Shown: positions 46,214 to 55,026, counted from the stretch's first letter. The stretch is DNA of 64,000 nucleotides from Pedobacter frigoris (GCF_005116445.1 NZ_SWBQ01000007.1:1-64000), one strand, 5' to 3'. Numbers and translations are program-made. The notes: a model not told the origin generated them from the sequence alone.

Positions 46214-48118
46214 TTACGCTACATCAAGTGCAGATTCATCTTCTTCAGTAACAGCTCCCTGTGCTAACTCAGGCACCAGTTCTTCGATAGTATCCTTCTC
46301 TATTCTCAGGTTACGGATGATGTGCTGCTGCCTGTCGGGTGTATTTTTTCCCATGTAATATTCGAGCAGGCTTTTAATCGTCTGGTCTTTGAGAATCACA
46401 GGATCCAGACGGATGTCCTTACCAATAAATAATCCGAATTCATCAGGAGAGATCTCTCCCAACCCTTTAAAGCGTGTGATCTCAGGCTTGTTGCCTAGTT
46501 TTTGAATTGCCTTCCTGCGCTCGTCATCGCTGTAGCAATAAATGGTTTCCTTTTTATTACGTACCCTGAACAATGGCGTTTGCAGGATATAAACGTGCCC
46601 TGCCCTTACCAGATCAGGGAAAAACTGCAGAAAGAAAGTCATCATCAACAACCTGATGTGCATACCATCCACATCAGCATCTGTGGCGATTACAATGTTG
46701 TTATAATGCAGGCCATCCAGTCCGTCTTCGATGTTTAGCGCGTGCTGCAGGAGGTTAAACTCCTCATTTTCATAAACCACTTTCTTGGTCAGCTCATAGC
46801 AGTTTAAGGGCTTACCTTTTAAGCTGAATACGGCCTGACAATCTACATCCCTCGATTTGGTGATGGATCCAGAAGCAGAATCACCCTCGGTAATGAACAA
46901 TGTAGTTTCATACCTCTTTTCGTGGTTACTATTGAAATGGACTTTACAGTCCCTCAGTTTCTTATTGTGTAGGGAGGCTTTTTTAGCACGGTCATTGGCC
47001 AGTTTCTTGATCCCGGCGATGTCTTTACGTTCACGCTCCGATTGCAGAATTCTTTTTAGCAGCGCGTCCGCTACTTCCGGATGTTTGTGCAGGTAATCAT
47101 CCAGTTCCTTTTTAACGAAGTCGTTGATGAAAGTCCTCACAGAAGGCCCTTCCGGTCCCATGTTTTGTGAACCCAGCTTGGTTTTGGTCTGCGACTCAAA
47201 TACAGGCTCCTGCACCCTTACCGAAATGGCAGCAATGATGGACGACCTGACATCGGCAGCATCATATTCCTTTTTATAGAATTCCCTTATGGTTTTTACC
47301 ACTGCCTCACGAAATGCGGCCTGGTGTGTTCCACCCTGAGTGGTATGCTGACCGTTTACAAATGAATGGTAATCCTCACCATACTGTTGTCCGTGAGTCA
47401 TCGCGATTTCAATGTCATTACCAATCAAATGAATGATCGGATAACGCACCTCTTCAGGCTTGTTAAACTTACTCAACAAGTCATATAATCCACGTTCAGA
47501 AAGAAATTTCTGGTTGTTGTAATTGATGGTTAACCCTGTATTTAGAAATACATAGTTCCAGATCATGCTTTCCACGAAATCGGAGATATAATGGTAATTT
47601 CTAAAAATGGTTTCGTCCGGGTAGAAGGTAATGGCAGTACCATTTCTTTGTGTGGTGTCAATAATTTCATTGTCTACCACAACCTCACCCTTTGAGAATT
47701 CCACTTTCTTGGTCTTGCCATCCCTGTAGGATTGCACCATAAAAGCGGTAGACAAAGCATTCACCGCCTTGGTACCTACCCCGTTCAGCCCTACAGATTT
47801 TTGAAAGGCATTGCTATCGTACTTTCCTCCGGTATTGATCTTAGATACACAATCGATCACCTTACCTAGCGGAATACCCCTTCCATAATCCCTAACATTG
47901 ACTTTGGAATCAGACACCGTGATGTCGATGGTACGTCCGGAGCCCATTACAAACTCATCGATAGAGTTATCGACGATCTCTTTGAGCAATACATAAATTC
48001 CATCGTCCTGCGCAGAGCCGTCACCCAGCTTACCGATGTACATACCAGGACGTAACCTGATGTGTTCCTTCCAGTCGAGTGAGCGTATACTGTCGTCGTT
48101 ATAAATAGGTTCAGCCAT
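46214..48118 (-). CDS. parE: DNA topoisomerase IV subunit B (ParE)
   Basis: This 634-residue ATPase subunit pairs with ParC. The GHKL ATP-binding domain shows [23 protein letters not shown] and [14 protein letters not shown]. The transducer domain has the QTKTKLGSQ segment with the conserved Lys (QTK loop). The TOPRIM domain has [11 protein letters not shown] and [12 protein letters not shown], which bind Mg2+. The C-terminal segment [16 protein letters not shown] is typical. The length matches ParE rather than the GyrB form with an insert. The gene lies 11 kb from parC on the same strand. The ATG at 48116-48118 opens [20 protein letters not shown], the usual ParE N-terminus. Confidence 0.94.
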   Translation of the reverse strand: MAEPIYNDDSIRSLDWKEHIRLRPGMYIGKLGDGSAQDDGIYVLLKEIVDNSIDEFVMGSGRTIDITVSDSKVNVRDYGRGIPLGKVIDCVSKINTGGKYDSNAFQKSVGLNGVGTKAVNALSTAFMVQSYRDGKTKKVEFSKGEVVVDNEIIDTTQRNGTAITFYPDETIFRNYHYISDFVESMIWNYVFLNTGLTINYNNQKFLSERGLYDLLSKFNKPEEVRYPIIHLIGNDIEIAMTHGQQYGEDYHSFVNGQHTTQGGTHQAAFREAVVKTIREFYKKEYDAADVRSSIIAAISVRVQEPVFESQTKTKLGSQNMGPEGPSVRTFINDFVKKELDDYLHKHPEVADALLKRILQSERERKDIAGIKKLANDRAKKASLHNKKLRDCKVHFNSNHEKRYETTLFITEGDSASGSITKSRDVDCQAVFSLKGKPLNCYELTKKVVYENEEFNLLQHALNIEDGLDGLHYNNIVIATDADVDGMHIRLLMMTFFLQFFPDLVRAGHVYILQTPLFRVRNKKETIYCYSDDERRKAIQKLGNKPEITRFKGLGEISPDEFGLFIGKDIRLDPVILKDQTIKSLLEYYMGKNTPDRQQHIIRNLRIEKDTIEELVPELAQGAVTEEDESALDVA

Positions 48119-48230
48119 GATGTATCGGGTGTATGCAACAAATTTAATCTATTCAGTCCGTGAATCAACTACAAAGTTTCAACAAATACACATTTTCGTG
48201 TATATTCAAACAATTAAACTTCTGATTAGC

Positions 48231-49583
48231 ATGCTACCCAAAAAACAGCTCTCCTTATTTGACCTGGCTATGATTGTAATTAGTCTGGTGATTGGGATGG
48301 GCATATTCCGCACACCCGTTAATGTCGCCAGAGGAGCACAAATACCTGAGCTCTTTTTTCTCGCCTGGGCTGCCGGGGGGATCATTGCACTTTGCGGCGC
48401 CCTCACCTATGCAGAGATCGGTTCGCGCTTCCCGGTAACGGGTGGCTACTATAAGATATTTTCTGCATTCTACCACCCTTCTATTGCTTTTGCCATCAAT
48501 TGCATCATTGTGGTTTCCAATGCCGGATCAGTGGCCGGAGTTTCCATCATTGGCGCAGAATACTTCAGCAAAGTGATCTTACCTGTCGAACTGCAAACAG
48601 AAACCTACAGGATCATCATTGCGGCCGTCACCATAGGTTTGTTCTACGTATTAAACCTGATGGGACTGAAAGTCAGTTCACGTGCCCAGAATATACTCTC
48701 CGTTATTAAGATCGGAATGGTACTCGTACTGATCTGCGCTGTATTTACAGGTCCTGGTCCGGAATCTGCTATACCGGTTTTTAAAACTTCATCTGGTGCT
48801 GCGCCCTCCTGGTTTGACTATGGAAAAGCACTAGGCGTTTGTTTGATCGGCATTTCCTTTACTTTTGGCGGATACCAGCAGGCCATCAACTTTGGAGGAG
48901 AGGCAAAGAATCCAAGCAAGGTAATCCCCAGAGCCATTATCATCGGATTGGCGATCATTATTACCTTGTATATGGCTATAAACTATGCCTATGTAAAGAT
49001 CATCGGTTTTGAGGAATTGAAAACAGCGCAGAGCATTGCAGCGATACTTGCGGGCAAATTGTTCGGTCCGGCGGGCTTTACCTTGCTATCCGGACTCATT
49101 TACCTATCCGTTTTGGGCTATGTAAATGTAAACCTGCTGAGCAATCCGAGGGCTATGTATGCAATGGGCGAAGAAAAAGCCTTGCCGGTAATTTTCACCA
49201 GGAAGAGTAAAAAGACCGACGTGATGTTTGTCAGCCTCACCGTTTTCGCCATTATTGCTGTATTCACACTTTTCTATGCGCAGACTTTCGACAAGATTCT
49301 AAACTATACCATTTTCCTGGATTGTATTGGCATGGCCACATCAGCGGCCACGATTTTTTTCCTACGAAAAAGGACAGCGCATCTCGATAAAAAAACCATT
49401 TACAGCATGAGCTTATATCCGCTAATGCCACTGGTTTTCATCGCGGCCTACACATTCGTAGCCATTAGCATATACTACGATGATCCTGTTTCGGCTACAA
49501 ATGGATTATTGATTTTTGCAGGATTTATCCTGATATATTTTACTAGCAGATTTTTCAATAAGGACAAACACCAAAGCACATAA
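48231..49583 (+). CDS. APC-family amino-acid permease
   Basis: This 450-residue protein has twelve predicted helices and fits the APC superfamily (PotE/LAT-like). The N-terminal helix carries the substrate-binding signature VIGMGIFRTPVNVA, followed by WAAGGIIALCGALTYAEIGSRFPVTGGYY. It should import or exchange amino acids across the inner membrane; the substrate cannot be told. I chose the ATG at 48231, directly before the first helix (MLPKKQLSLFDLAMIVIS); the longer reading overlaps the parE start. The MFS permease gene follows after 16 bases. A small inverted repeat (ATACAC/GTGTAT at 48186-48203) lies upstream. Confidence 0.92.
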   Translation: MLPKKQLSLFDLAMIVISLVIGMGIFRTPVNVARGAQIPELFFLAWAAGGIIALCGALTYAEIGSRFPVTGGYYKIFSAFYHPSIAFAINCIIVVSNAGSVAGVSIIGAEYFSKVILPVELQTETYRIIIAAVTIGLFYVLNLMGLKVSSRAQNILSVIKIGMVLVLICAVFTGPGPESAIPVFKTSSGAAPSWFDYGKALGVCLIGISFTFGGYQQAINFGGEAKNPSKVIPRAIIIGLAIIITLYMAINYAYVKIIGFEELKTAQSIAAILAGKLFGPAGFTLLSGLIYLSVLGYVNVNLLSNPRAMYAMGEEKALPVIFTRKSKKTDVMFVSLTVFAIIAVFTLFYAQTFDKILNYTIFLDCIGMATSAATIFFLRKRTAHLDKKTIYSMSLYPLMPLVFIAAYTFVAISIYYDDPVSATNGLLIFAGFILIYFTSRFFNKDKHQST

Positions 49584-49599
49584 CACCTTTTTTAATACC

Positions 49600-50946
49600 A
49601 TGCCGATAAAACAATTGCCTTTAAGAAAAGAGATCGCTTACTCAGCAGGAATGATGGGCTGGAGCATCATGACCAATATCATCATTGTCATGCTGCCTTA
49701 TTTTTATCTTCCGCCAAATCATTCAGGACTGACGCCGCTGGTACCCCAGTTGCTAGTATTTGGTGCATTTAACATATTGTCATTGATTGCGGCCTCAGGA
49801 AGACTTTTCGACGCCATATACGATCCTTTCATCGCATCCCTAAGTGATGCCAGCGAAAACCCAAAAGGAAGGCGCATACCGATTATGAAATGGGCCATTA
49901 TTCCGGCAGTAATTTGCTGTTCGCTGGTCTTTTTTCCGATGGTAAAGGGCGAAAGCACCCTCAATGCCTGGTGGCTTACCATTGTACTTGCCGGCTTTTT
50001 CATTTCGGTTACCACCTATATCATCCCTTATAATGCATTGCTGGCAGAACTGACCCATAGCACTGAACAGAAAGTGAAACTATCTACCTACCAGCAGGTA
50101 GGATTTGTCCTGGGAATGATTGTCGGTGCATTGTGCAACAACTATGCAGACCTGATTCAGGAGGTTTTTCATGTAACCGACAGGTCTCAGGCACTTCAAT
50201 ATACCATATTTGGACTGAGCATCTTTTCCGGATTGGTCATGACTTTGCCCATTATATTCATCAACGAAAAGGAATATACAGAGGGTAAGCCGACGCATAT
50301 CCCGTTATTGCCTGCGATAAAAAACACGTTCCGGAACAGCAACTTCAAATACTACCTGATCTCGGATTTTGCGTACTACATCGCGCTAAGCATCATTTCC
50401 AGCGGACTTTTATTCTTCGTTACCGTACTTTTAGGACTGCCCGATTCAGATGGCGGAAAATTTATGGGCATTATGGTGATCCTGTCGCTGGCTTTCTACC
50501 CCTTTATCAATTATGGCTCTAAACGGTTTGGGAAGAAGCCATTGGTACTGGTCGCATTTGCAATACTCAGTCTTATATTCGTAACGATCTATTTCCTGGG
50601 CAGGCTACCCTTTTCTCCTACCATGCAAATGTACATCCTGGTTATTTTCGCATCCTTTCCACTGGCATCTCTGGGTATACTTCCGAATGCGATTTTGGCC
50701 GACATTGCTCAGAAAGACACCCTTGAAACCGGTGAAAATCATGAAGGGATGTTCTTTGCGGTGAAATACCTTTTTGTGAAACTTGGTCAGACGCTTGGTA
50801 TTGCAGTATTTGCAATGCTCACCGTTTACGGCAAAGATCCGGGGCACGATTATGGGCTTCGGTTAAACGGGGCCGTGGGATTTGTACTCTGTATTTTGGC
50901 CTTGTTGTTCTTCAGCAGGTTTAAAGAAAGTAAAAACTCTGAATAA
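49600..50946 (+). CDS. MFS permease, GPH (glycoside-pentoside-hexuronide) type
   Basis: This 448-residue protein has about twelve helices. It resembles the GPH/MelB-like branch of the MFS, with the loop-2 region DAIYDPFIASLSDASENPKGRRIPIMKW, which is the conserved D-(X3)-D-P-(X5)-D-(X4)-T-(X)-GRRRP-type motif of that family, and VTTYIIPYNALLAELTHS. Members are cation-linked sugar symporters. The substrate is unknown. It starts 16 bases after the amino-acid permease gene, and the two may be co-transcribed, though no common substrate is evident. Confidence 0.88.
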   Translation: MPIKQLPLRKEIAYSAGMMGWSIMTNIIIVMLPYFYLPPNHSGLTPLVPQLLVFGAFNILSLIAASGRLFDAIYDPFIASLSDASENPKGRRIPIMKWAIIPAVICCSLVFFPMVKGESTLNAWWLTIVLAGFFISVTTYIIPYNALLAELTHSTEQKVKLSTYQQVGFVLGMIVGALCNNYADLIQEVFHVTDRSQALQYTIFGLSIFSGLVMTLPIIFINEKEYTEGKPTHIPLLPAIKNTFRNSNFKYYLISDFAYYIALSIISSGLLFFVTVLLGLPDSDGGKFMGIMVILSLAFYPFINYGSKRFGKKPLVLVAFAILSLIFVTIYFLGRLPFSPTMQMYILVIFASFPLASLGILPNAILADIAQKDTLETGENHEGMFFAVKYLFVKLGQTLGIAVFAMLTVYGKDPGHDYGLRLNGAVGFVLCILALLFFSRFKESKNSE

Positions 50947-50958
50947 CAATATTATATG

Positions 50959-50991
50959 TACCTTTGCCACAAAGTGATATTCTTTCACTTT
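50959..50991 (+). promoter_or_regulatory. Promoter -7 box and leader hairpin of DEAD helicase gene
   Basis: TACCTTTG (50959-50966) matches the -7 consensus TAnnTTTG. Just downstream, AAAGTGA (50971-50977) and TCACTTT (50985-50991) form a 7-bp stem with a 7-base loop, near or at the predicted transcript 5' end. The start codon of the helicase follows at 51017. Confidence 0.55.
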
Positions 50992-51016
50992 AATTATACA
51001 TTAAAATACAAACACA

Positions 51017-52363
51017 TTGTTATTCGAAGAATTAAACCTGATTGAGCCAATTTTAAAAGCGCTGCAAACAGAGGGTTATACACAACCCACCCCCATACAA
51101 GAACAATCTATCCCATCTATATTACAAGGCAAAGACTTGCTCGGCTGCGCGCAGACAGGTACTGGTAAAACAGCTGCTTTTGCAATTCCAATGCTACAGT
51201 TGCTGAGTAAACCGCACACGAACACGAAAATACATAAGGCCATTAAAGCTTTGGTATTGACGCCGACGCGCGAACTTGCCATTCAGATTGAGGAAAGCTT
51301 TAAAGCTTACGGAAAAAATCTTCCGATCAAACACCTGGTTATTTTCGGTGGTGTTGGTCAAAAAGCACAGACTGATGCATTGCACCGCGGAGTTGATATT
51401 CTGGTAGCTACCCCGGGTCGCTTATTAGATTTAATGAACCAGGGCTTTATCAGCTTGAAGGACATTGAACTTTTTGTGCTGGATGAAGCAGATAGAATGC
51501 TGGACATGGGCTTTATCCATGATGTTAAAAAGGTGATTGCCAAGTTACCGACTGTCAGACAAACTTTGTTTTTCTCGGCTACCATGCCTAAGGAAATTCA
51601 AATACTTGCTGATACCATCCTGAGAAATCCTGTTAAAGTTGAAGTTACACCGGTATCATCAACTGCAGAGAAAATACAGCAGCAGATCTTTTATGTAGAG
51701 AAAAACGACAAAAGAGGCTTGTTGATGCACATACTGCAGGACAAAACCATTGAAACTGCATTGGTTTTTGCCCGTACCAAACATGGTGCAGACCGCATCG
51801 TCAAAGATCTGGTTAAAGTAGGTGTAAAAGCTGAAGCCATTCATGGCAACAAATCTCAGAATGCCAGACAAAGGGCATTGACGAACTTTAAAGCAAAAAC
51901 CACAAGAATTTTAGTGGCTACTGATATTGCCGCAAGAGGTATTGATGTGGATGAACTGACGCATGTCATCAACTACGAATTGCCAAACATTCCTGAAACT
52001 TACGTGCACCGAATTGGTCGTACAGGACGTGCAGGACTAAGCGGCACAGCACTTTCATTCTGTGATGCAGAAGAAAAAGAGTTTTTGGATGATATTGAAA
52101 AGCTGATTGGCCTGAAACTTCCTGTTACCGAAGATCATCCTTATGCCATGAGCTGGCAGAGTTTGATGAGCGGAGCTGCAGCAGCGAAAGGTAAGAGCAA
52201 AGCAAAACCTTCCAGAGGAGCCAGACCACCAAGAGCAGACAGAGGAGCCGGTTCGGCACGCACAGAACGTGAGCCTAACCTAAGTGGCGCTAAGAAAACC
52301 GCAGGTGCCGGAGGAGGAAACAGAAAAAGATGGGGGAATAAGCCAAAAAGCTCAAACTCATAG
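51017..52363 (+). CDS. DEAD-box RNA helicase, RhlE-like
   Basis: This 448-residue helicase shows the full motif set: Q motif GYTQPTPIQEQSIP, motif I AQTGTGKTAAF, Ia PTREL, II DEAD in LDEADRMLDMGF, III SAT, IV region ALVFARTK, V ATDIAARGIDV, VI HRIGRTGRAG. The C-terminal about 75 residues are basic and Gly/Ala/Arg-rich, a typical RNA-binding tail, and the order of motifs is RhlE-like. It should unwind RNA in ribosome assembly or RNA turnover. No in-frame ATG exists between the upstream stop and the Q motif, so the TTG at 51017 is the probable start (MLFEELNLIEPILKAL). A strong terminator follows at 52373-52401. Confidence 0.95.
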   Translation: MLFEELNLIEPILKALQTEGYTQPTPIQEQSIPSILQGKDLLGCAQTGTGKTAAFAIPMLQLLSKPHTNTKIHKAIKALVLTPTRELAIQIEESFKAYGKNLPIKHLVIFGGVGQKAQTDALHRGVDILVATPGRLLDLMNQGFISLKDIELFVLDEADRMLDMGFIHDVKKVIAKLPTVRQTLFFSATMPKEIQILADTILRNPVKVEVTPVSSTAEKIQQQIFYVEKNDKRGLLMHILQDKTIETALVFARTKHGADRIVKDLVKVGVKAEAIHGNKSQNARQRALTNFKAKTTRILVATDIAARGIDVDELTHVINYELPNIPETYVHRIGRTGRAGLSGTALSFCDAEEKEFLDDIEKLIGLKLPVTEDHPYAMSWQSLMSGAAAAKGKSKAKPSRGARPPRADRGAGSARTEREPNLSGAKKTAGAGGGNRKRWGNKPKSSNS

Positions 52364-52372
52364 TATAAAAGG

Positions 52373-52401
52373 AAAGCGCATACTTTGTATGCGCTTTTTT
52401 T
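52373..52401 (+). terminator. Rho-independent terminator of DEAD helicase gene
   Basis: An 11-bp perfect stem (AAAGCGCATAC at 52373-52383, GTATGCGCTTT at 52387-52397) with a 3-base loop is followed by a run of seven T. The same stem occurs again at 54009-54033. Confidence 0.9.
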
Positions 52402-52439
52402 ATGTCCCAGCCATCGCGTCAGGCCAGATTTTTTTTTTA

Positions 52440-52471
52440 TTTGCGTAACCGAATGGTATCACATATATTTG
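52440..52471 (+). promoter_or_regulatory. Consensus Bacteroidota promoter of ArsR gene
   Basis: TTTG (52440-52443) and TATATTTG (52464-52471) are separated by 20 bases, matching the Bacteroidota -33/-7 consensus and its usual spacing. The predicted transcription start near 52478 leaves a leader of about 15 bases before the ArsR ATG at 52493. Confidence 0.7.
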
Positions 52472-52494
52472 TAACCACATGGTTTCAGATATAT
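52445..52494. promoter_or_regulatory. Tandem operator-like direct repeats upstream of ArsR gene
   Basis: Two 24-bp copies start at 52445 and 52471 with a 26-bp period. Their shared pattern is GTAACCnnATGGTnTCnnATATAT. Each contains an AACC-N4-GGT(T) half-palindrome. The first overlaps the spacer and -7 box, the second overlaps the leader and start codon, so a bound repressor would block transcription. Confidence 0.65.
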
Positions 52495-52828
52495 GGAAAT
52501 AAGAAGAGACGTATTCCAGGCAATAGCCGACCCTACCAGGCGTCAGATCATTGATCTGCTCAGCGATCAGTCGCTGAATCTCAATGCTGTGGCCGGGCAT
52601 TTCGACATTAGTCGCCCCGCTATTTCCAAACACATCAAGATCCTCACAGAATGTGGATTGATTATGATAAAGCAGGAAGGCAGGGACCGTTATTGCCGGA
52701 CCGACCTGCAGAAACTGAAAGAAGTAGATCAGTGGCTAAACCGCTACCGGAAATTCTGGAATAGTAAACTCGATGCCCTGGGCGATTTCCTGGAGCGCAG
52801 CGAAGATCAGGACCATAACAATAAATAA
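52493..52828 (+). CDS. ArsR-family transcriptional repressor
   Basis: This 111-residue winged-helix protein shows FQAIADPTRRQIIDLLSDQSLNLNAVAGHFDISRPAISKHIKILTECGLIMIKQEGRDRYCRTD, the core ArsR fold with the recognition helix in SRPAISKHIKIL. The metal-binding cysteine motif of metal-sensing ArsR proteins (ELCVCD) is absent. It belongs instead to the group paired with SRPBCC/AHSA1 proteins, whose ligands are mostly unknown. It lies 31 bases upstream of a double SRPBCC gene. Operator-like repeats overlap its promoter and start, so self-repression is likely. Confidence 0.92.
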   Translation: MEIRRDVFQAIADPTRRQIIDLLSDQSLNLNAVAGHFDISRPAISKHIKILTECGLIMIKQEGRDRYCRTDLQKLKEVDQWLNRYRKFWNSKLDALGDFLERSEDQDHNNK

Positions 52829-52859
52829 GAAAATAATACCCTACCTAAAAATCAGTACT

Positions 52860-53705
52860 ATGGAAGCAAAACCACTAATTGTAGAACGCACTTATAACGC
52901 ACCAATTGAGAAGGTCTGGAAAGCCATCACTGACCGCGACCAGATGAAAGAATGGTATTTTGAACTCGAAGAGTTCAAAGCCGAAAAGGGATTTAAATTC
53001 CAGTTTACCGGCGGAGATGAAAACGTACAATACCTTCATGAATGTGAAGTATTGGTATGCGAACCACCTCATAAGCTTAGCTATTCCTGGAGGTATCCGG
53101 ATTATAAAGGTTACTCGGTACTAACCTGGGAACTTTTTAAAGAAGGTGAAAATAAAACGCGACTCAAACTCAGTCATGAAGGACTGGAAAGCTTCCCTCA
53201 GGAAAATCCGAATTTTAGGGTAGAAAGCTTTACCGGTGGCTGGAACTATTTCATCAACGAAGCACTGACCAATTTCGTTGAAACGGAGACCATCAAAAAG
53301 AACATCTCCATCACTGCCTCTGCTGAAGCGATCTGGGACATCCTGCTCAACCCGGGCGGGCAGTGGGGCAAAGCATTCGGCGATGGATCGTTTGTAAAAT
53401 CCGACTGGAAGGAAGGATCGAGCGTCATCTGGACCGATCTAAGCGGCGACGTTGGCGCCCATGGCGTTGTAGCAGAGCACAGACCTACGGAATATTTGCA
53501 GATAGACATGTACGATGACGTCAACCCAGCCCCTGACGCAGAAACAGGTGAATATTCGGAAAAATATAAACTGACAAAAACCAACAATGGAGACTATACA
53601 CTATCTATAGAATCCGGTCCGCTTGCTAAAAAGTATACCCAGATGCATGAGCCAATGTGGGATAAAGCACTGGAGATCATTAAGGATTTATCGGAAAAAA
53701 GGTAA
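52860..53705 (+). CDS. Tandem SRPBCC (AHSA1-like) domain protein
   Basis: This 281-residue cytosolic protein has two START/SRPBCC-like domains. The first (about 5-140) opens IVERTYNAPIEKVWKAITDRDQMKEWYFE and ends GGWNYFINEALTNFVE. The second (about 145-281) opens KNISITASAEAIWDILLNPGGQW and ends EPMWDKALEIIKDL. The fold forms a hydrophobic ligand pocket. I chose the ATG at 52860 because it opens directly into the first domain; the longer reading overlaps the ArsR gene. Its pairing with ArsR is common, and the ligand is unknown. A hairpin terminator follows. Confidence 0.9.
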   Translation: MEAKPLIVERTYNAPIEKVWKAITDRDQMKEWYFELEEFKAEKGFKFQFTGGDENVQYLHECEVLVCEPPHKLSYSWRYPDYKGYSVLTWELFKEGENKTRLKLSHEGLESFPQENPNFRVESFTGGWNYFINEALTNFVETETIKKNISITASAEAIWDILLNPGGQWGKAFGDGSFVKSDWKEGSSVIWTDLSGDVGAHGVVAEHRPTEYLQIDMYDDVNPAPDAETGEYSEKYKLTKTNNGDYTLSIESGPLAKKYTQMHEPMWDKALEIIKDLSEKR

Positions 53706-53707
53706 TG

Positions 53708-53749
53708 AATCAAACCCTTGAGCTGCATCCGGAGCCCAAGGGTTTGATT
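53708..53749 (+). terminator. Hairpin terminator after SRPBCC gene
   Basis: A 13-bp perfect stem (AATCAAACCCTTG at 53708-53720, CAAGGGTTTGATT at 53737-53749) with a 16-base loop lies 3 bases past the stop codon. It lacks a long T-tract. Confidence 0.7.
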
Positions 53750-53839
53750 AGTTTGGGGATTGTTAATTGAATTATAGTTCCTCAAATCCGTATTAACCAA
53801 ATAAGACAAGAAATAAATTTAGTTTCCCCTCTCCCTGGC

Positions 53840-53976
53840 TTCACTATGTGTTCGTATCTTCTGCGGTACTGCCGCTTCATGTGGGGTATTGCTGGGCTCA
53901 GGACCCCAGCAATACCCCAGCGGCACCGCAGAAGATGCCCCGGCTGTAGCCCGGCAAAAGCGAGCACACACCGAAA
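53840..53976. repeat. 137-bp palindromic element, copy B
   Basis: This element matches copy A (19112-19249) at both edges (TTCACTATGTGTTCGTATC on the left, ACACACCGAAA on the right). Its interior folds into a long hairpin with three stacked stems: ATCTTCTGCGGT (53856-53867) with 53925-53936, GCCGCT (53871-53876) with 53919-53924, and GGGGTATTGCTGGG (53883-53896) with 53905-53918. That gives 32 paired bases, with bulges only on the left arm (ACT and TCATGT) and an 8-base loop. No coding sequence is evident; ORFs across it are by-products of the palindrome. Confidence 0.75.
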
Positions 53977-54004
53977 GGAAGACAGCAGGAATATAAAACC
54001 GCAT

Positions 54005-54037
54005 AAAAAAAGCGCATACAATGTATGCGCTTTTTTT
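54005..54037. terminator. Bidirectional terminator of OmpA-family gene
   Basis: A 15-bp stem (54005-54019 with 54023-54037), core AAAGCGCATAC / GTATGCGCTTT, has an A-run on one side and a T-run on the other. It ends the minus-strand OmpA-type gene, and its core is identical to the DEAD helicase terminator at 52373. Confidence 0.9.
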
Positions 54038-54049
54038 ATTTATGATTGA

Positions 54050-54913
54050 CTAGTCTTTTTTAGTATCTGGTGCCTTACCGATCAAATCCATAAACTGATC
54101 GAGTTTCGGTGTAATGATGATCTGGGTACGCCTGTTTTTCATCTTACCTGCGTCTGTGTCATTACCCGCAATTGGATTGTATTCACCTCGGCCACCAGCA
54201 GTTAAGCGCTTAGGATCTACGTTATAGGTGTTTTGTAAAGCCTGTACCACAGATGAGGCACGCAAGGCACTCAAATCCCAGTTGTTCCGGATGTTGGTTT
54301 GTGAGATTGGTACGTTGTCCGTATTACCTTCTATCAATACTTCATAATCTTTATAGTCAGTAATGATCTTTGCAATCTTACTCAATGTAGCACCGGCCGC
54401 GGGCAAAATGTCGTAGCTGCCTGATTTGTACAACATGTTGTCGGCTAATGAAATATATACAACACCTTTTAATACCTGTACATCCACATCTTTCATTTCC
54501 TCACGACTCAATGAACGTGTCAGGTTATTGGTCAACACCACGTTGAGCGAATCGCTTTTATTCTTGGCATTCACCAATTGCTGGATGTATTTATTGGAAC
54601 TATTGATCTCATCCACCAATTTGGAGATGTTCACATTACCCTGACTGGTGGAGTTCAGACACTTGTCAAGCGCATCCTGGAGGGCTTTTACATTGGCTTT
54701 TTCAGAAGCAATCTGTTCCTCGAGACTTTTTACCCTTGAGGAAGAACCCGATAAGTCTTGCTGACCGGTCTGATATTTTTGATTTAAATCTTTGGATTTC
54801 TGCTGCAGATCATTGTAGCGGGTCTGCAATTCATTGTACTTTTTGTTGCTTACACATCCCTGGCTTATTATAGCAAGAACCAGCAATGCCAATGGTATTC
54901 TATTAAACTTCAT
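54050..54913 (-). CDS. OmpA-family lipoprotein
   Basis: This 287-residue lipoprotein has lipobox ISQGC near residue 20, a coiled-coil region (about 25-130, heptads in YNELQTRYNDLQQKSKDLNQKY), and a C-terminal OmpA-like peptidoglycan-binding domain (about 150-275) with YEVLIEGNTDNVPI, NWDLSALRASSVVQAL and the NRRTQIIITP segment. It probably ties the outer membrane to peptidoglycan. I chose the ATG at 54911-54913, which opens into MKFNRIPLALLVLAIIS; the longer reading adds 34 residues before the signal. A bidirectional terminator follows its stop codon. Confidence 0.93.
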   Translation of the reverse strand: MKFNRIPLALLVLAIISQGCVSNKKYNELQTRYNDLQQKSKDLNQKYQTGQQDLSGSSSRVKSLEEQIASEKANVKALQDALDKCLNSTSQGNVNISKLVDEINSSNKYIQQLVNAKNKSDSLNVVLTNNLTRSLSREEMKDVDVQVLKGVVYISLADNMLYKSGSYDILPAAGATLSKIAKIITDYKDYEVLIEGNTDNVPISQTNIRNNWDLSALRASSVVQALQNTYNVDPKRLTAGGRGEYNPIAGNDTDAGKMKNRRTQIIITPKLDQFMDLIGKAPDTKKD

Positions 54914-55026
54914 ATCCTTTATTTTTATAAAAACTATATTTATTAAAGGAGGGCGTGTTATAGCATAACAATAGGGGAGCCAGAAAGTTTTATAAGGGTC
55001 GCCCTGCAGTAGCAAGGCAACCGGAA

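Noticed and set aside
53782-54021. Open frames of 60-80 codons on both strands across copy B of the palindromic element
   Set aside because: They come from the palindrome itself, show no recognisable protein pattern and have arginine/serine-rich composition typical of non-coding frames.
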